From positions 1 through 13,174 of the forward strand of contig WFWF01000140.1 of assembly GCA_015491275.1 (NCBI GenBank): a DNA stretch of 13,174 nucleotides, given 5' to 3'. The DNA is from Aquificales bacterium (GTDB lineage Bacteria; Aquificota; Aquificia; Aquificales; Aquificaceae). Below the pieces are notes generated by a model. The model saw only the letters and a program-made list of their open reading frames with translations. It ran no database searches and was not told the DNA's origin. Below are positions 7,283-13,174 of the stretch, piece after piece. Every line of letters begins with the position of its first letter. Position 1 is the first letter of the stretch. A program made the position numbers and the translations under genes.

Positions 7283-8434
7283 TCACCTCTCTCTGATCCT
7301 TTCAGGTTTTGGAATCTCTTCCTCAAGTTCCTTCAATATTTTTTCAATCTTTCTGCCGTTTTTAAACATTTTGTTTAAGAGAGAAAGCTTGGGTATATCT
7401 ATGTTTACTCTGACATACAGATCTCCCTTTTTGTCACCTTTAAGTGAAGGCATACCGTATCTCTCAACCTTTATAGTGGAACCGTGAGATGTTCCAGCGG
7501 GGATGTTTACCTTTATATTTTTACCTTCAATGGTAGGTACTTCAAGTGTGGTTCCGAGTACAGCTTCCGGATAAGTTATATTTACATCCACATAAAGGTC
7601 TTTACCTTTTCTTTCAAAAATTTTGTGGGGTTTTACCTTTACTATGATGTACAAATTACCCGCGGGTCCACCGTATATACCCGCGTTTCCTTTACCTTCA
7701 ACAACAAGCTTAGAACCATCATCAACTCCCGGCGGTATTCTTACTTTAATCTCTTCCCTCTTAGAAACCGTACCCCTTCCCCTGCATGCTTTACAGGGTT
7801 CCCTTATTGCTCCTTCTCCATGACATGTGGGACATGTTTGGGATATTCTTAATATAAAGCTTCTTTGAATAACTTGTCCCGATCCTCCGCAGGTGTGACA
7901 GACCTTTTCTCCCCTTGACGGATCATAACCGTAACCTTTGCATACTTCACATCTTACTTCCCTTGTCACGGGAATAGTTACCGTTGTTCCTTTGTAAGCT
8001 TCTTCAAGGGTTATTTCAACATTTTGATAGATATCCTCTCCTCTTACGGGTCTTCTCCTCTCCCTTTTCCTACTTCTTGTTGCCCTCTCAAAGATGGTAT
8101 CAAAACCGAAGCCCTTCATGAATTCGTTAAGGATATCTTCTATATCACCAAAACCTACACCTGTTGTTGTGTACCCTTCTCCACCTTGTTGACCTCCCGC
8201 GCCTTGGAATGCTGCATGACCGTACATATCGTATAGCCTTCTCTTTTCTGGATCGGATAGGACTTGATATGCTTCGTTTATCTCTTTAAACTTTTCTTGG
8301 GCTGAAGGATCTTTATTAAGATCGGGATGGTACTTTCTCGCAAGTCTCCTGTATGCCCTTTTTATCTCTTCCTCGGAGGCGTTTCTCGGCACTTCAAGTA
8401 TTTCATAATAGTCCTTTTTTGTTCCGGAAGACAT
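7283..8434 (-). CDS. dnaJ: Type I DnaJ (Hsp40) co-chaperone
   Basis: Stimulates the DnaK ATPase and delivers unfolded clients. All type I parts are present in 383 residues: the J domain with HPD at 36-38; a short Gly-rich region (about 75-98) and charged linker 'RSRKRERRRPVRGED'; four zinc-binding CxxCxGxG repeats (Cys162/165, Cys179/182, Cys201/204, Cys214/217); and the C-terminal client-binding domains ending near residue 360. The start is supported by AGGAGG at 8450-8445, ten bases upstream, slightly long. It is the first gene of a five-gene operon and is followed directly by hspR, so it is probably the heat-shock-controlled DnaJ. A dnaK gene is not in the window. Confidence 0.96.
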   Translation of the reverse strand: MSSGTKKDYYEILEVPRNASEEEIKRAYRRLARKYHPDLNKDPSAQEKFKEINEAYQVLSDPEKRRLYDMYGHAAFQGAGGQQGGEGYTTTGVGFGDIEDILNEFMKGFGFDTIFERATRSRKRERRRPVRGEDIYQNVEITLEEAYKGTTVTIPVTREVRCEVCKGYGYDPSRGEKVCHTCGGSGQVIQRSFILRISQTCPTCHGEGAIREPCKACRGRGTVSKREEIKVRIPPGVDDGSKLVVEGKGNAGIYGGPAGNLYIIVKVKPHKIFERKGKDLYVDVNITYPEAVLGTTLEVPTIEGKNIKVNIPAGTSHGSTIKVERYGMPSLKGDKKGDLYVRVNIDIPKLSLLNKMFKNGRKIEKILKELEEEIPKPERIRER

Positions 8435-8547
8435 TTTATATTAACCTCCTCAACTTATCTTATAACACCTATATAATAAATTTTAGTATGTTATTGTCAA
8501 TTTTCAACTGGGTATTTATATCTTATTTAGATGCTATATTTTAAATT
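8435..8547. promoter_or_regulatory. Divergent promoter region dnaJ / herA-like gene with possible operator
   Basis: A 113-base gap. On the minus strand, TTGACA (8500-8495) lies 18-19 bases before a TTATAT/TATATA -10 (8476-8470), with AGGAGG at 8450-8445 before dnaJ. On the plus strand, TTGTCA (8494-8499) overlaps that -35 face to face; a TATATT at 8535-8540 sits seven bases before the herA-like ATG, which has no Shine-Dalgarno. An inverted repeat ATAACA (8462-8467) / TGTTAT (8489-8494) brackets the dnaJ -10 and could bind a regulator. The HspR consensus CTTGAGT-N7-ACTCAAG is not present. Boxes are read; function is inferred. Confidence 0.5.
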
Positions 8548-10203
8548 ATGAGTACGGAAAAGATAGGAATTATTTTAGGAATAAAACCGTCAAACCCCCT
8601 TGAATTTTGGGTTGGTGTTCAAGAAGGTCATTTTGTTCAACTTGATGAGGTTCTATTCACAGAAACGGATATGGATGGAGAGAAGGTTAAGTTTTACGGT
8701 ACCGTTCATGAGGTTGCCAAATTTCTTGAGGGTGTTGAATTTGTATATGATGCTCAACTTGTAGGAAAAGGTATGATTCCTGCAAATACCGCCTATATAG
8801 CACGGGTTACCGTTACAAGGATAGAGCCGGAGATTTTTATCCCTCCCTCTCCCGGAGATCCTGTATTCAGGGCTAAGGGGAAGGAGCTTGAAAAAGCCAT
8901 GTACTATGATTCTATGAAGAGGAAGATACCTGCAGGTATTTCAAGGACTGGGGATGTGGTTTATATAAACTATGACTTTATAAATGGTAGGGAAGGTGCT
9001 CATATATCAATATCCGGTATGTCAGGGGTGGCTACAAAAACTTCTTACGCCCTCTTTTTGATGTACTCCATATTAAAAAAGGCTGGTGATAAAAAAAATA
9101 TTCACGGGATTATATTCAATGTTAAGGGTAAGGATCTTTTCTGGATAGATAAGAGAAATAAGAACTTCGGTGAAGAGGACAAGGAAAAATTTTTAAGAAT
9201 GGGGCTTGAACCCAATCCCTTTACCGATGTGGGATTTTATTCACCACCAGAAAAGGAAGGAAGTAATGTACCTTCAGTAAAGGAAAGGCTTGAGGATGTC
9301 AGGGTTTACCGATGGAGTATGTATGAGTTTGCTAAGGAAGGGCTACTAAAATTTTTATTTGCTGAGGGTGATGAAGGAGTATCCACACTTAACTATGTTA
9401 TAGACAGGGTTGCGGAGAGACTTTATCATTTGGCAAGGCAGAGCCCTCAGGGCAGGCTTATTGATGAGTTCGGAAGGGATATAGAAAGTTTATCAGATCT
9501 CAGGGATAGGTTAAGGGAATATGCGGAAACTTATAAAGATAGGGGTGATACTTATAAAGAATGGTTCGGTACCGCTTCCCTTTCAACCGTTTATGCCTTT
9601 TTAAGAAGGTTGGATCATGCTGTAACTCACACAAGGAATCTTATTCACGGCCATGTGAATAATCCAATAGACTGGAGGGAGAGGAGACTAACAGTAATTG
9701 ATATAAGTGATCTTCACAGTATAGGTAAAATGTTTGTTGTCGGTTCAATACTTAAGAGGATATTCAAGGAAAAGGAAGAGAGCGGTAATCCCTATCCTAA
9801 AATATTTGTTGTTCTTGACGAATTAAATAAGTACGCCCCGAGGGACAGGTGGAGTCCGATTAAAGATATTTTGCTTGATATAGCAGAAAGGGGTAGAAGC
9901 TTGGGAGTTATTTTAATAGGTGCACAACAGACTGCCAGCGAGGTTGAGAGAAGGATTATAGCTAACGCTGCTGTAAAAGTTACGGGAAGACTTGACAGTA
10001 CGGAAGTTATGAACAAGGAGTATGAATATTTAATAGGCAACTTCAGACAGAGGGCAATGATGCTTAAGAAGGGTTCAATGATACTTTATCAACCCGATAT
10101 ACCCAACCCGATTATGATAAACTTTCCCTTTGCCCCCTGGGCAACGAGAAAGGAAGAGGTGGAGGAAGATGTGGCTGTACCTGAAGATTTTCATAATTTT
10201 TAA
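8548..10203 (+). CDS. HerA-like hexameric ATPase (HAS-barrel plus DUF87-type motor) with variant P-loop
   Basis: A 551-residue HerA/FtsK-superfamily ATPase. The N-terminal 100 residues ('GIILGIKPSNPLEFWVGV...') fit a HAS-barrel. The Walker A region reads GMSGVATKTS (157-166): the lysine (164) and Thr (165) are kept but the usual GxGK glycine is Thr. Walker B is FVVLDE with Asp424-Glu425. After it come 'ERGRSLGVILIGAQQ' and 'AAVKVTGRLDS', matching the HerA C-terminal core. HerA proteins translocate on DNA and usually work with the nuclease NurA in end resection; no nurA lies next to this gene. There is no Shine-Dalgarno before the ATG, and a -10-like TATATT lies seven bases upstream. The 3' end overlaps the amidase gene. 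The DNA substrate and partner are unknown. Confidence 0.82.
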   Translation: MSTEKIGIILGIKPSNPLEFWVGVQEGHFVQLDEVLFTETDMDGEKVKFYGTVHEVAKFLEGVEFVYDAQLVGKGMIPANTAYIARVTVTRIEPEIFIPPSPGDPVFRAKGKELEKAMYYDSMKRKIPAGISRTGDVVYINYDFINGREGAHISISGMSGVATKTSYALFLMYSILKKAGDKKNIHGIIFNVKGKDLFWIDKRNKNFGEEDKEKFLRMGLEPNPFTDVGFYSPPEKEGSNVPSVKERLEDVRVYRWSMYEFAKEGLLKFLFAEGDEGVSTLNYVIDRVAERLYHLARQSPQGRLIDEFGRDIESLSDLRDRLREYAETYKDRGDTYKEWFGTASLSTVYAFLRRLDHAVTHTRNLIHGHVNNPIDWRERRLTVIDISDLHSIGKMFVVGSILKRIFKEKEESGNPYPKIFVVLDELNKYAPRDRWSPIKDILLDIAERGRSLGVILIGAQQTASEVERRIIANAAVKVTGRLDSTEVMNKEYEYLIGNFRQRAMMLKKGSMILYQPDIPNPIMINFPFAPWATRKEEVEEDVAVPEDFHNF

Positions 10204-11287
10204 TCTTTTAATCGGTTTCTCCTTTGCTGAAGTTATCAACATAAGATTCGGTGAATATAAGGAAAAAGACAGGATAGTGTTTGATCTTACGAAGGAAAAG
10301 AAGTTCAGAGTTTTCACCCTAAGAAACCCGGACAGACTTGTTATTGATATATACGGGGAAAAGAGTATAAAAAATATTAAACTTCCAAAGACCTACAGGT
10401 ACAGGGTAGGTAAACACCACTGGGGAATAAGGGTAGTTATTGAGCAACCCTTCGTTATATCAAGGATAAGATCCTTTTCCCTTCCAGATCCTTTCAGAAT
10501 AGTTGTTGATGTTTATAAATCGGGGATAAAAAAGGAAACGATTCCGCACAATATCATATATGATGATGCGGATAAGAAAATAGTTGTTGTGGATGCAGGT
10601 CACGGCGGACATGATCCAGGAGCCATAGGGTTCCTCGGACTGAAGGAAAAAACGGTAAATCTTATAATAGCGAAGAAAGTAGCGGAAAGGTTGGAAAGGG
10701 ATGGCAGGTTTAAAGTAATACTGACGAGAAAAGAGGACAGATATATACCCCTGCATAGGCGGGCGCAGATAGCTCTGAAAAACAAGGCGGATCTTTTTAT
10801 CAGCATTCACTCTGATGCGGCGCCTAAGCATAGGAGAGCTTATGCAAGGGGTACCCATATATTTGCCATATCCTCAAGGGCTGCGTACGCAAAAAAGAAG
10901 CAGATAATAAGGGATAAAAATTATGCGAGATTGGTTTTTGGTACCGATATAGACTCTGCTCCCTTAAGGCGCATTCTTGCGGATATTGCTATAGATGTTA
11001 CCATGTCGGAAAGTATAATGTTCAGCAGGATACTCGCTAAGGAGATTGCAAAAAATATGGGAAGGGAGGTAAAATGGCGAGGAATAAAAAGGGCGGGATT
11101 CGCGGTGCTTAAAACACCTGGCATCCCTTCCGTTCTTATTGAAGTGGGATTTATAACGAACCCCAAGGAGGCGGTAAAGCTTGCCAGTCCAGAGTTTCAG
11201 GATAAGTTTGCGGATGCCCTTTATATGGCTATAGTAAAATACTTTTTCGGCGAAGAGAAATATAAAAAGGTTGCGAGGAAAGAATAA
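10169..11287 (+). CDS. amiC: N-acetylmuramoyl-L-alanine amidase, AMIN plus Amidase_3
   Basis: A periplasmic zinc amidase that cuts the bond between MurNAc and L-Ala during cell separation or remodelling. I place the start at 10169, not at the upstream ATG (10130). From 10169 the protein opens with a signal peptide (MWLYLKIFIIFNLLIGFSFA) preceded by AGAGGTGG and GGAGG, whereas the longer form puts 13 charged residues ahead of it. The mature protein (372 residues with signal) has an AMIN targeting domain (about 21-110) and an Amidase_3 domain (about 137-365). Zinc ligands and catalytic residues are visible: AGHGG His145, LKE Glu160, SIHSD His214, IEVGF Glu325. It overlaps the herA-like gene by 35 bases and shares one base (TAATG) with the next gene. 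The amiC symbol reflects domain layout, not proven orthology. Confidence 0.93.
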   Translation: MWLYLKIFIIFNLLIGFSFAEVINIRFGEYKEKDRIVFDLTKEKKFRVFTLRNPDRLVIDIYGEKSIKNIKLPKTYRYRVGKHHWGIRVVIEQPFVISRIRSFSLPDPFRIVVDVYKSGIKKETIPHNIIYDDADKKIVVVDAGHGGHDPGAIGFLGLKEKTVNLIIAKKVAERLERDGRFKVILTRKEDRYIPLHRRAQIALKNKADLFISIHSDAAPKHRRAYARGTHIFAISSRAAYAKKKQIIRDKNYARLVFGTDIDSAPLRRILADIAIDVTMSESIMFSRILAKEIAKNMGREVKWRGIKRAGFAVLKTPGIPSVLIEVGFITNPKEAVKLASPEFQDKFADALYMAIVKYFFGEEKYKKVARKE

Positions 11288-12246
11288 TGTTTTATTTGAT
11301 AATGTTTTTATTTTTTGTTACTCTTCCCGCCTCTTCAAAGCCCTTTATAGATCCACCCTTTGCTGACAGGTTGTTTCCCTATGTGAGATACGAAGAAGTA
11401 TGGAGGGGAACACCTGCGGCAAGCTCTGATGTTGCGGTTCCTAACTTTGTTATCGTTGTGGGAAAGGATGATGATCCTTCCCTTATAAGGGCTGCGAGTA
11501 TGATTACCTTTTATATAGGCAATTGGGTTGAGGATGCAAATGTAAATGTTTCCGTTTACAGGGATAGAAAATTTCCCAGGATGATTTATACGGACGATGA
11601 GGTCAAGGATAAAAAGAATATTAATCTCATAGTTGTAGGTAATAAAAACAAATTTGTTAAAAAATACGGTGTGACCTTTAAGAGACCAACCATAAAGGTT
11701 ATAAAGGATGGTTTAAGATACATTATGTTTGTCGGCGGTAGGGATACTGAGGAGACTTTAAAGGCTGTTAATTATATTGCAAATATAAGATTGGCTTTCA
11801 AAGGGGGAGCATATTCAACCTTTTTCTCCTTCGTTAAATTGAGGGGTATGATTGAAAGGGGTGAGTTTACATCAGCTATTGATCTCATAAAAAATCCTCG
11901 TGGTATATCCGCCTGCGGTAGAAATATGTCTATAGCCTTGGGTCTGGGTGTTACAAGGAAGTGGAGCGAAAAGATGAAGAAAATGGTAAAGAAAAGAAAT
12001 ATAATAATATACAGAAAATTACCAGAAGCATTGGAGAAGGGTGACAAAGAAAAGGCGGTAGCCTTATGGGAGGAAGCTATGAAAACATGTTATCGTTGTC
12101 ATCAGGGTATAGGTATTCCGAGGGTGAGAAAATTCGTTCCGCCTGAGAATATCCACGGAAGACATCAAAGGATAGCAAAAAGTTTCGGATTAAGTTGTAC
12201 AGTGTGCCACAAGGAATTTACCAAGATCAGAGGCTATTCAGAGTAG
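11287..12246 (+). CDS. Secreted protein with two CxxCH haem motifs, unknown family
   Basis: A 319-residue protein that I do not recognise as a named family. It begins with a signal peptide (MFYLIMFLFFVTLPASS, residues 1-17). Residues about 48-175 show alternating strand and helix patterns ('FVIVVGKDDDPSLIRAASMI', 'NLIVVGNKNKFVKKYG', 'YIMFVGGRDTEETLKAVNYI'), loosely like a domain seen in surface-layer or cellulose-synthase BcsB proteins; that likeness is weak. The C-terminal part carries two c-type haem sites, CYRCH (268-272) and CTVCH (304-308), with extra histidines (HGRH, about 290-293) that could be axial ligands. It is therefore probably a periplasmic diheme cytochrome. It starts one base inside amiC, so it is expressed with the amidase, and truA follows three bases after its stop. 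Confidence 0.8.
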   Translation: MFYLIMFLFFVTLPASSKPFIDPPFADRLFPYVRYEEVWRGTPAASSDVAVPNFVIVVGKDDDPSLIRAASMITFYIGNWVEDANVNVSVYRDRKFPRMIYTDDEVKDKKNINLIVVGNKNKFVKKYGVTFKRPTIKVIKDGLRYIMFVGGRDTEETLKAVNYIANIRLAFKGGAYSTFFSFVKLRGMIERGEFTSAIDLIKNPRGISACGRNMSIALGLGVTRKWSEKMKKMVKKRNIIIYRKLPEALEKGDKEKAVALWEEAMKTCYRCHQGIGIPRVRKFVPPENIHGRHQRIAKSFGLSCTVCHKEFTKIRGYSE

Positions 12247-12249
12247 TGT

Positions 12250-12978
12250 ATGCCTAATTATAAACTTACCCTTTCCTTCATAGGAACAAAGTACGCGGGA
12301 TGGCAAATTCAACCCAATCTGCCCACCGTCCAAGGTACTCTTAAGGAGGTTCTTGAGATAATCACTAAGGAAGAAATAAACATTATTGGATGTTCAAGGA
12401 CGGATGCGGGTGTACATGCCTTGGAGTACATTGCAAATTTTAAAACAAGGAAAGAATTGGATATTGAGAAAGTTCTTATTTCTATCAATTCCCTCCTTCC
12501 GGATGATATAGGAGTGAAAAATATTGAGGAGGTTGATGATAAATTTAATGCAAGATTCGGCGTAAAAGGTAAGAGGTATCTTTATAGAATATGGAATTCA
12601 AAGGCAAAAGATCCCTTTTTATACCCATTTACTTGGACAATATTCCACAAGTTGGATATTGAAAAGATAAGGGAAGCTTTAAATCTCTTTAGGGGTGTAC
12701 ATGACTTCAGAGGTTTTGCAAAGCTGGATTCGGCGGAGGAAAAGAATACGATAATAAATGTTGAGGAGGTTAATTTAAGGGTTGAAGGACCCCTTATTGA
12801 GATCAGGATAAAGGCACCATACTTTTTAAGATATATGGTTAGAAAAATAGTGGGGGCTGTTGTTAACTTTTCTACGGGTAAGATAGGAAAGGCGGATATA
12901 GAAAATTATCTCAACGGTAGTAAATGTCCCTATAATGCACCTCCCCGCGGTCTTTTTCTTGAGAAGGTGTATTTATGA
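12250..12978 (+). CDS. truA: tRNA pseudouridine synthase A
   Basis: Converts uridines 38-40 of the tRNA anticodon stem to pseudouridine. The 242-residue protein has the family start 'YKLTLSFIGTKYAGWQIQP' and the catalytic motif SRTDAGVHA with nucleophile Asp52, then 'RYLYRIWN' (about 113-120), 'HDFRGFAK' and 'LRYMVRKIVGAVV' near the C-terminus. Length and motif order are those of a complete TruA. The ATG follows the upstream TAG by three bases with only a weak ribosome site, so translation is probably coupled to the cytochrome gene. It is the last clear gene of the plus-strand operon. Confidence 0.96.
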   Translation: MPNYKLTLSFIGTKYAGWQIQPNLPTVQGTLKEVLEIITKEEINIIGCSRTDAGVHALEYIANFKTRKELDIEKVLISINSLLPDDIGVKNIEEVDDKFNARFGVKGKRYLYRIWNSKAKDPFLYPFTWTIFHKLDIEKIREALNLFRGVHDFRGFAKLDSAEEKNTIINVEEVNLRVEGPLIEIRIKAPYFLRYMVRKIVGAVVNFSTGKIGKADIENYLNGSKCPYNAPPRGLFLEKVYL

Positions 12979-12979
12979 A

Positions 12980-13047
12980 TGGGCGGTGGCGGATTTGAAC
13001 AGCCTAATTCATATCCTGATCTCCTATTGTCTCCCGCGGATCCGCCT
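12980..13047 (-). other. GC-rich tRNA-like 3'-end fragment, not a complete tRNA
   Basis: On the minus strand this stretch has a T-arm geometry: stem GGCTG (13004-13000), loop TTCAAAT (12999-12993, fitting TTCRANY), stem CCGCC (12992-12988), with four of five pairs. An acceptor-like ACCGCCC and A follow (12987-12980). A GGCGG at 13046-13042 could pair with either CCGCC copy. The whole span is only 68 bases, no D-arm or anticodon arm forms, and CCA is not encoded. On the plus strand there is a perfect palindrome GCGGATCCGC (13036-13045). It is more GC-rich than its surroundings. It may be a decayed tRNA or an attachment-site relic, or chance. Confidence 0.35.
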
Positions 13048-13090
13048 TCTCAACTGTTATTAAAGTATAGTCAATAATTTTTAGAAACTC

Positions 13091-13119
13091 TTGCCAGAAT
13101 ATGGTCATCTGACTATATT
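13091..13119 (+). promoter_or_regulatory. Candidate sigma-70 promoter
   Basis: TTGCCA (13091-13096), a 17-base spacer and TATATT (13114-13119) form a good sigma-70-like promoter. The ATG at 13129 lies nine bases after the -10 with no Shine-Dalgarno between, as at the other leaderless candidates in this window. The reading frame of the downstream gene is also open across this promoter back to a TAA at 13075, but without an ATG, GTG or TTG start in that stretch, so the ATG at 13129 is the first usable start. Confidence 0.4.
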
Positions 13120-13128
13120 AATCCTACC

Positions 13129-13174
13129 ATGAAGCCCAAAGAGGTGATTGAGGATTTCCAGAAGCACCTTAAGG
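13129..13174 (+). CDS. Start of an unidentified gene, cut by the window edge
   Basis: Fifteen codons are visible, beginning MKPKEVIEDFQKHLK, and the frame stays open to the edge. The residues look like a charged amphipathic helix, as at the N-terminus of many proteins, including tyrosine recombinases; that is far too little to name it. Support comes from the promoter just upstream. It could equally be the inside of a longer or broken gene, since the frame is open upstream to 13075. Confidence 0.35.
   Translation, partial: MKPKEVIEDFQKHLK

Noticed and set aside
7484..7852. Open frames on the plus strand opposite dnaJ
   Set aside because: They are antisense to the conserved zinc-finger and C-terminal domains of DnaJ and their low-complexity Ser/Phe/Tyr content is typical of shadows.
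8435..8547. Canonical HspR-associated inverted repeat or CIRCE element upstream of dnaJ
   Set aside because: Neither CTTGAGT-N7-ACTCAAG nor TTAGCACTC-N9-GAGTGCTAA can be found in the gap.
10460..10858. A 132-residue minus-strand frame opposite amiC
   Set aside because: It covers the catalytic core of the amidase in antisense, with no ribosome site or recognisable domain.
12980..13047. Calling a functional tRNA or tmRNA on the minus strand
   Set aside because: No D-arm, no anticodon arm, no encoded CCA, span too short for a tRNA, and no tmRNA tag-like reading frame on the minus strand to the right.
12979..13077. A 32-codon ORF reading MGGGGFEQPNS right after truA
   Set aside because: The pattern matches spurious ORFs arising from antisense tRNA sequence; there is no Shine-Dalgarno, and the tRNA-like reading explains it better.
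1..13174. CRISPR array, insertion sequence or defence island
   Set aside because: No regularly spaced repeats, transposase motifs or flanking terminal repeats are visible; the HerA-like gene alone, without NurA, Sir2 or DUF4297 partners, does not support a defence system.

Overview
The window looks like chromosomal DNA of a thermophilic bacterium, most likely an Aquificota (Aquificales-type) organism. This is inferred from several things together: a short methionyl-tRNA synthetase with no C-terminal tRNA-binding domain (as in Aquifex), a long QueH, a lone bacterial HerA-like ATPase, AT-rich DNA with many ATA, AGG and AGA codons, and dense gene packing. No single gene proves the assignment, and no mobile element, CRISPR array or rRNA is visible.

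Layout from left to right. At the left edge, on the minus strand, are the start of ruvX and a small DUF2892 membrane protein gene. Divergent from them, on the plus strand, is birA (biotin-protein ligase). It converges on metG (minus) with a single base between the two stop codons. Divergent from metG is a plus-strand gene for a PilT-like ATPase that has lost its nucleotide-binding motifs. Its 3' end overlaps, tail to tail, the last gene of a five-gene minus-strand operon. In transcription order that operon is dnaJ, hspR (heat-shock repressor), queH (queuosine synthesis, with a long unidentified C-terminal extension), a YrbG-type calcium/sodium exchanger, and an ornithine/lysine-type PLP decarboxylase. 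Spacings within it run from 12 bases down to an 8-base overlap.

Divergent from dnaJ is a plus-strand operon: a HerA-like ATPase with a variant P-loop, an N-acetylmuramoyl-L-alanine amidase (amiC type), a secreted protein with two CxxCH haem-binding motifs that I do not recognise as a known family, and truA. After truA comes a short GC-rich stretch that resembles the 3' end of a tRNA on the minus strand but does not form a full tRNA. A possible promoter and the first codons of an unidentified gene run off the right edge.

How the genes fit together: most are housekeeping (tRNA charging and modification, protein biotinylation, protein folding, cell-wall hydrolysis, polyamine synthesis). The dnaJ-hspR pair suggests the long minus operon is heat-shock controlled and autorepressed. 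At all three divergent promoters one gene has a good Shine-Dalgarno site, while its partner has none and instead has a -10-like box 7 or 8 bases before the ATG, which suggests leaderless mRNAs. The most unusual items are the catalytically degenerate PilT homologue, the QueH extension, the diheme protein, the paired leadered/leaderless promoters and the tRNA-like fragment. I do not see a convincing new multi-gene defence or mobile system.
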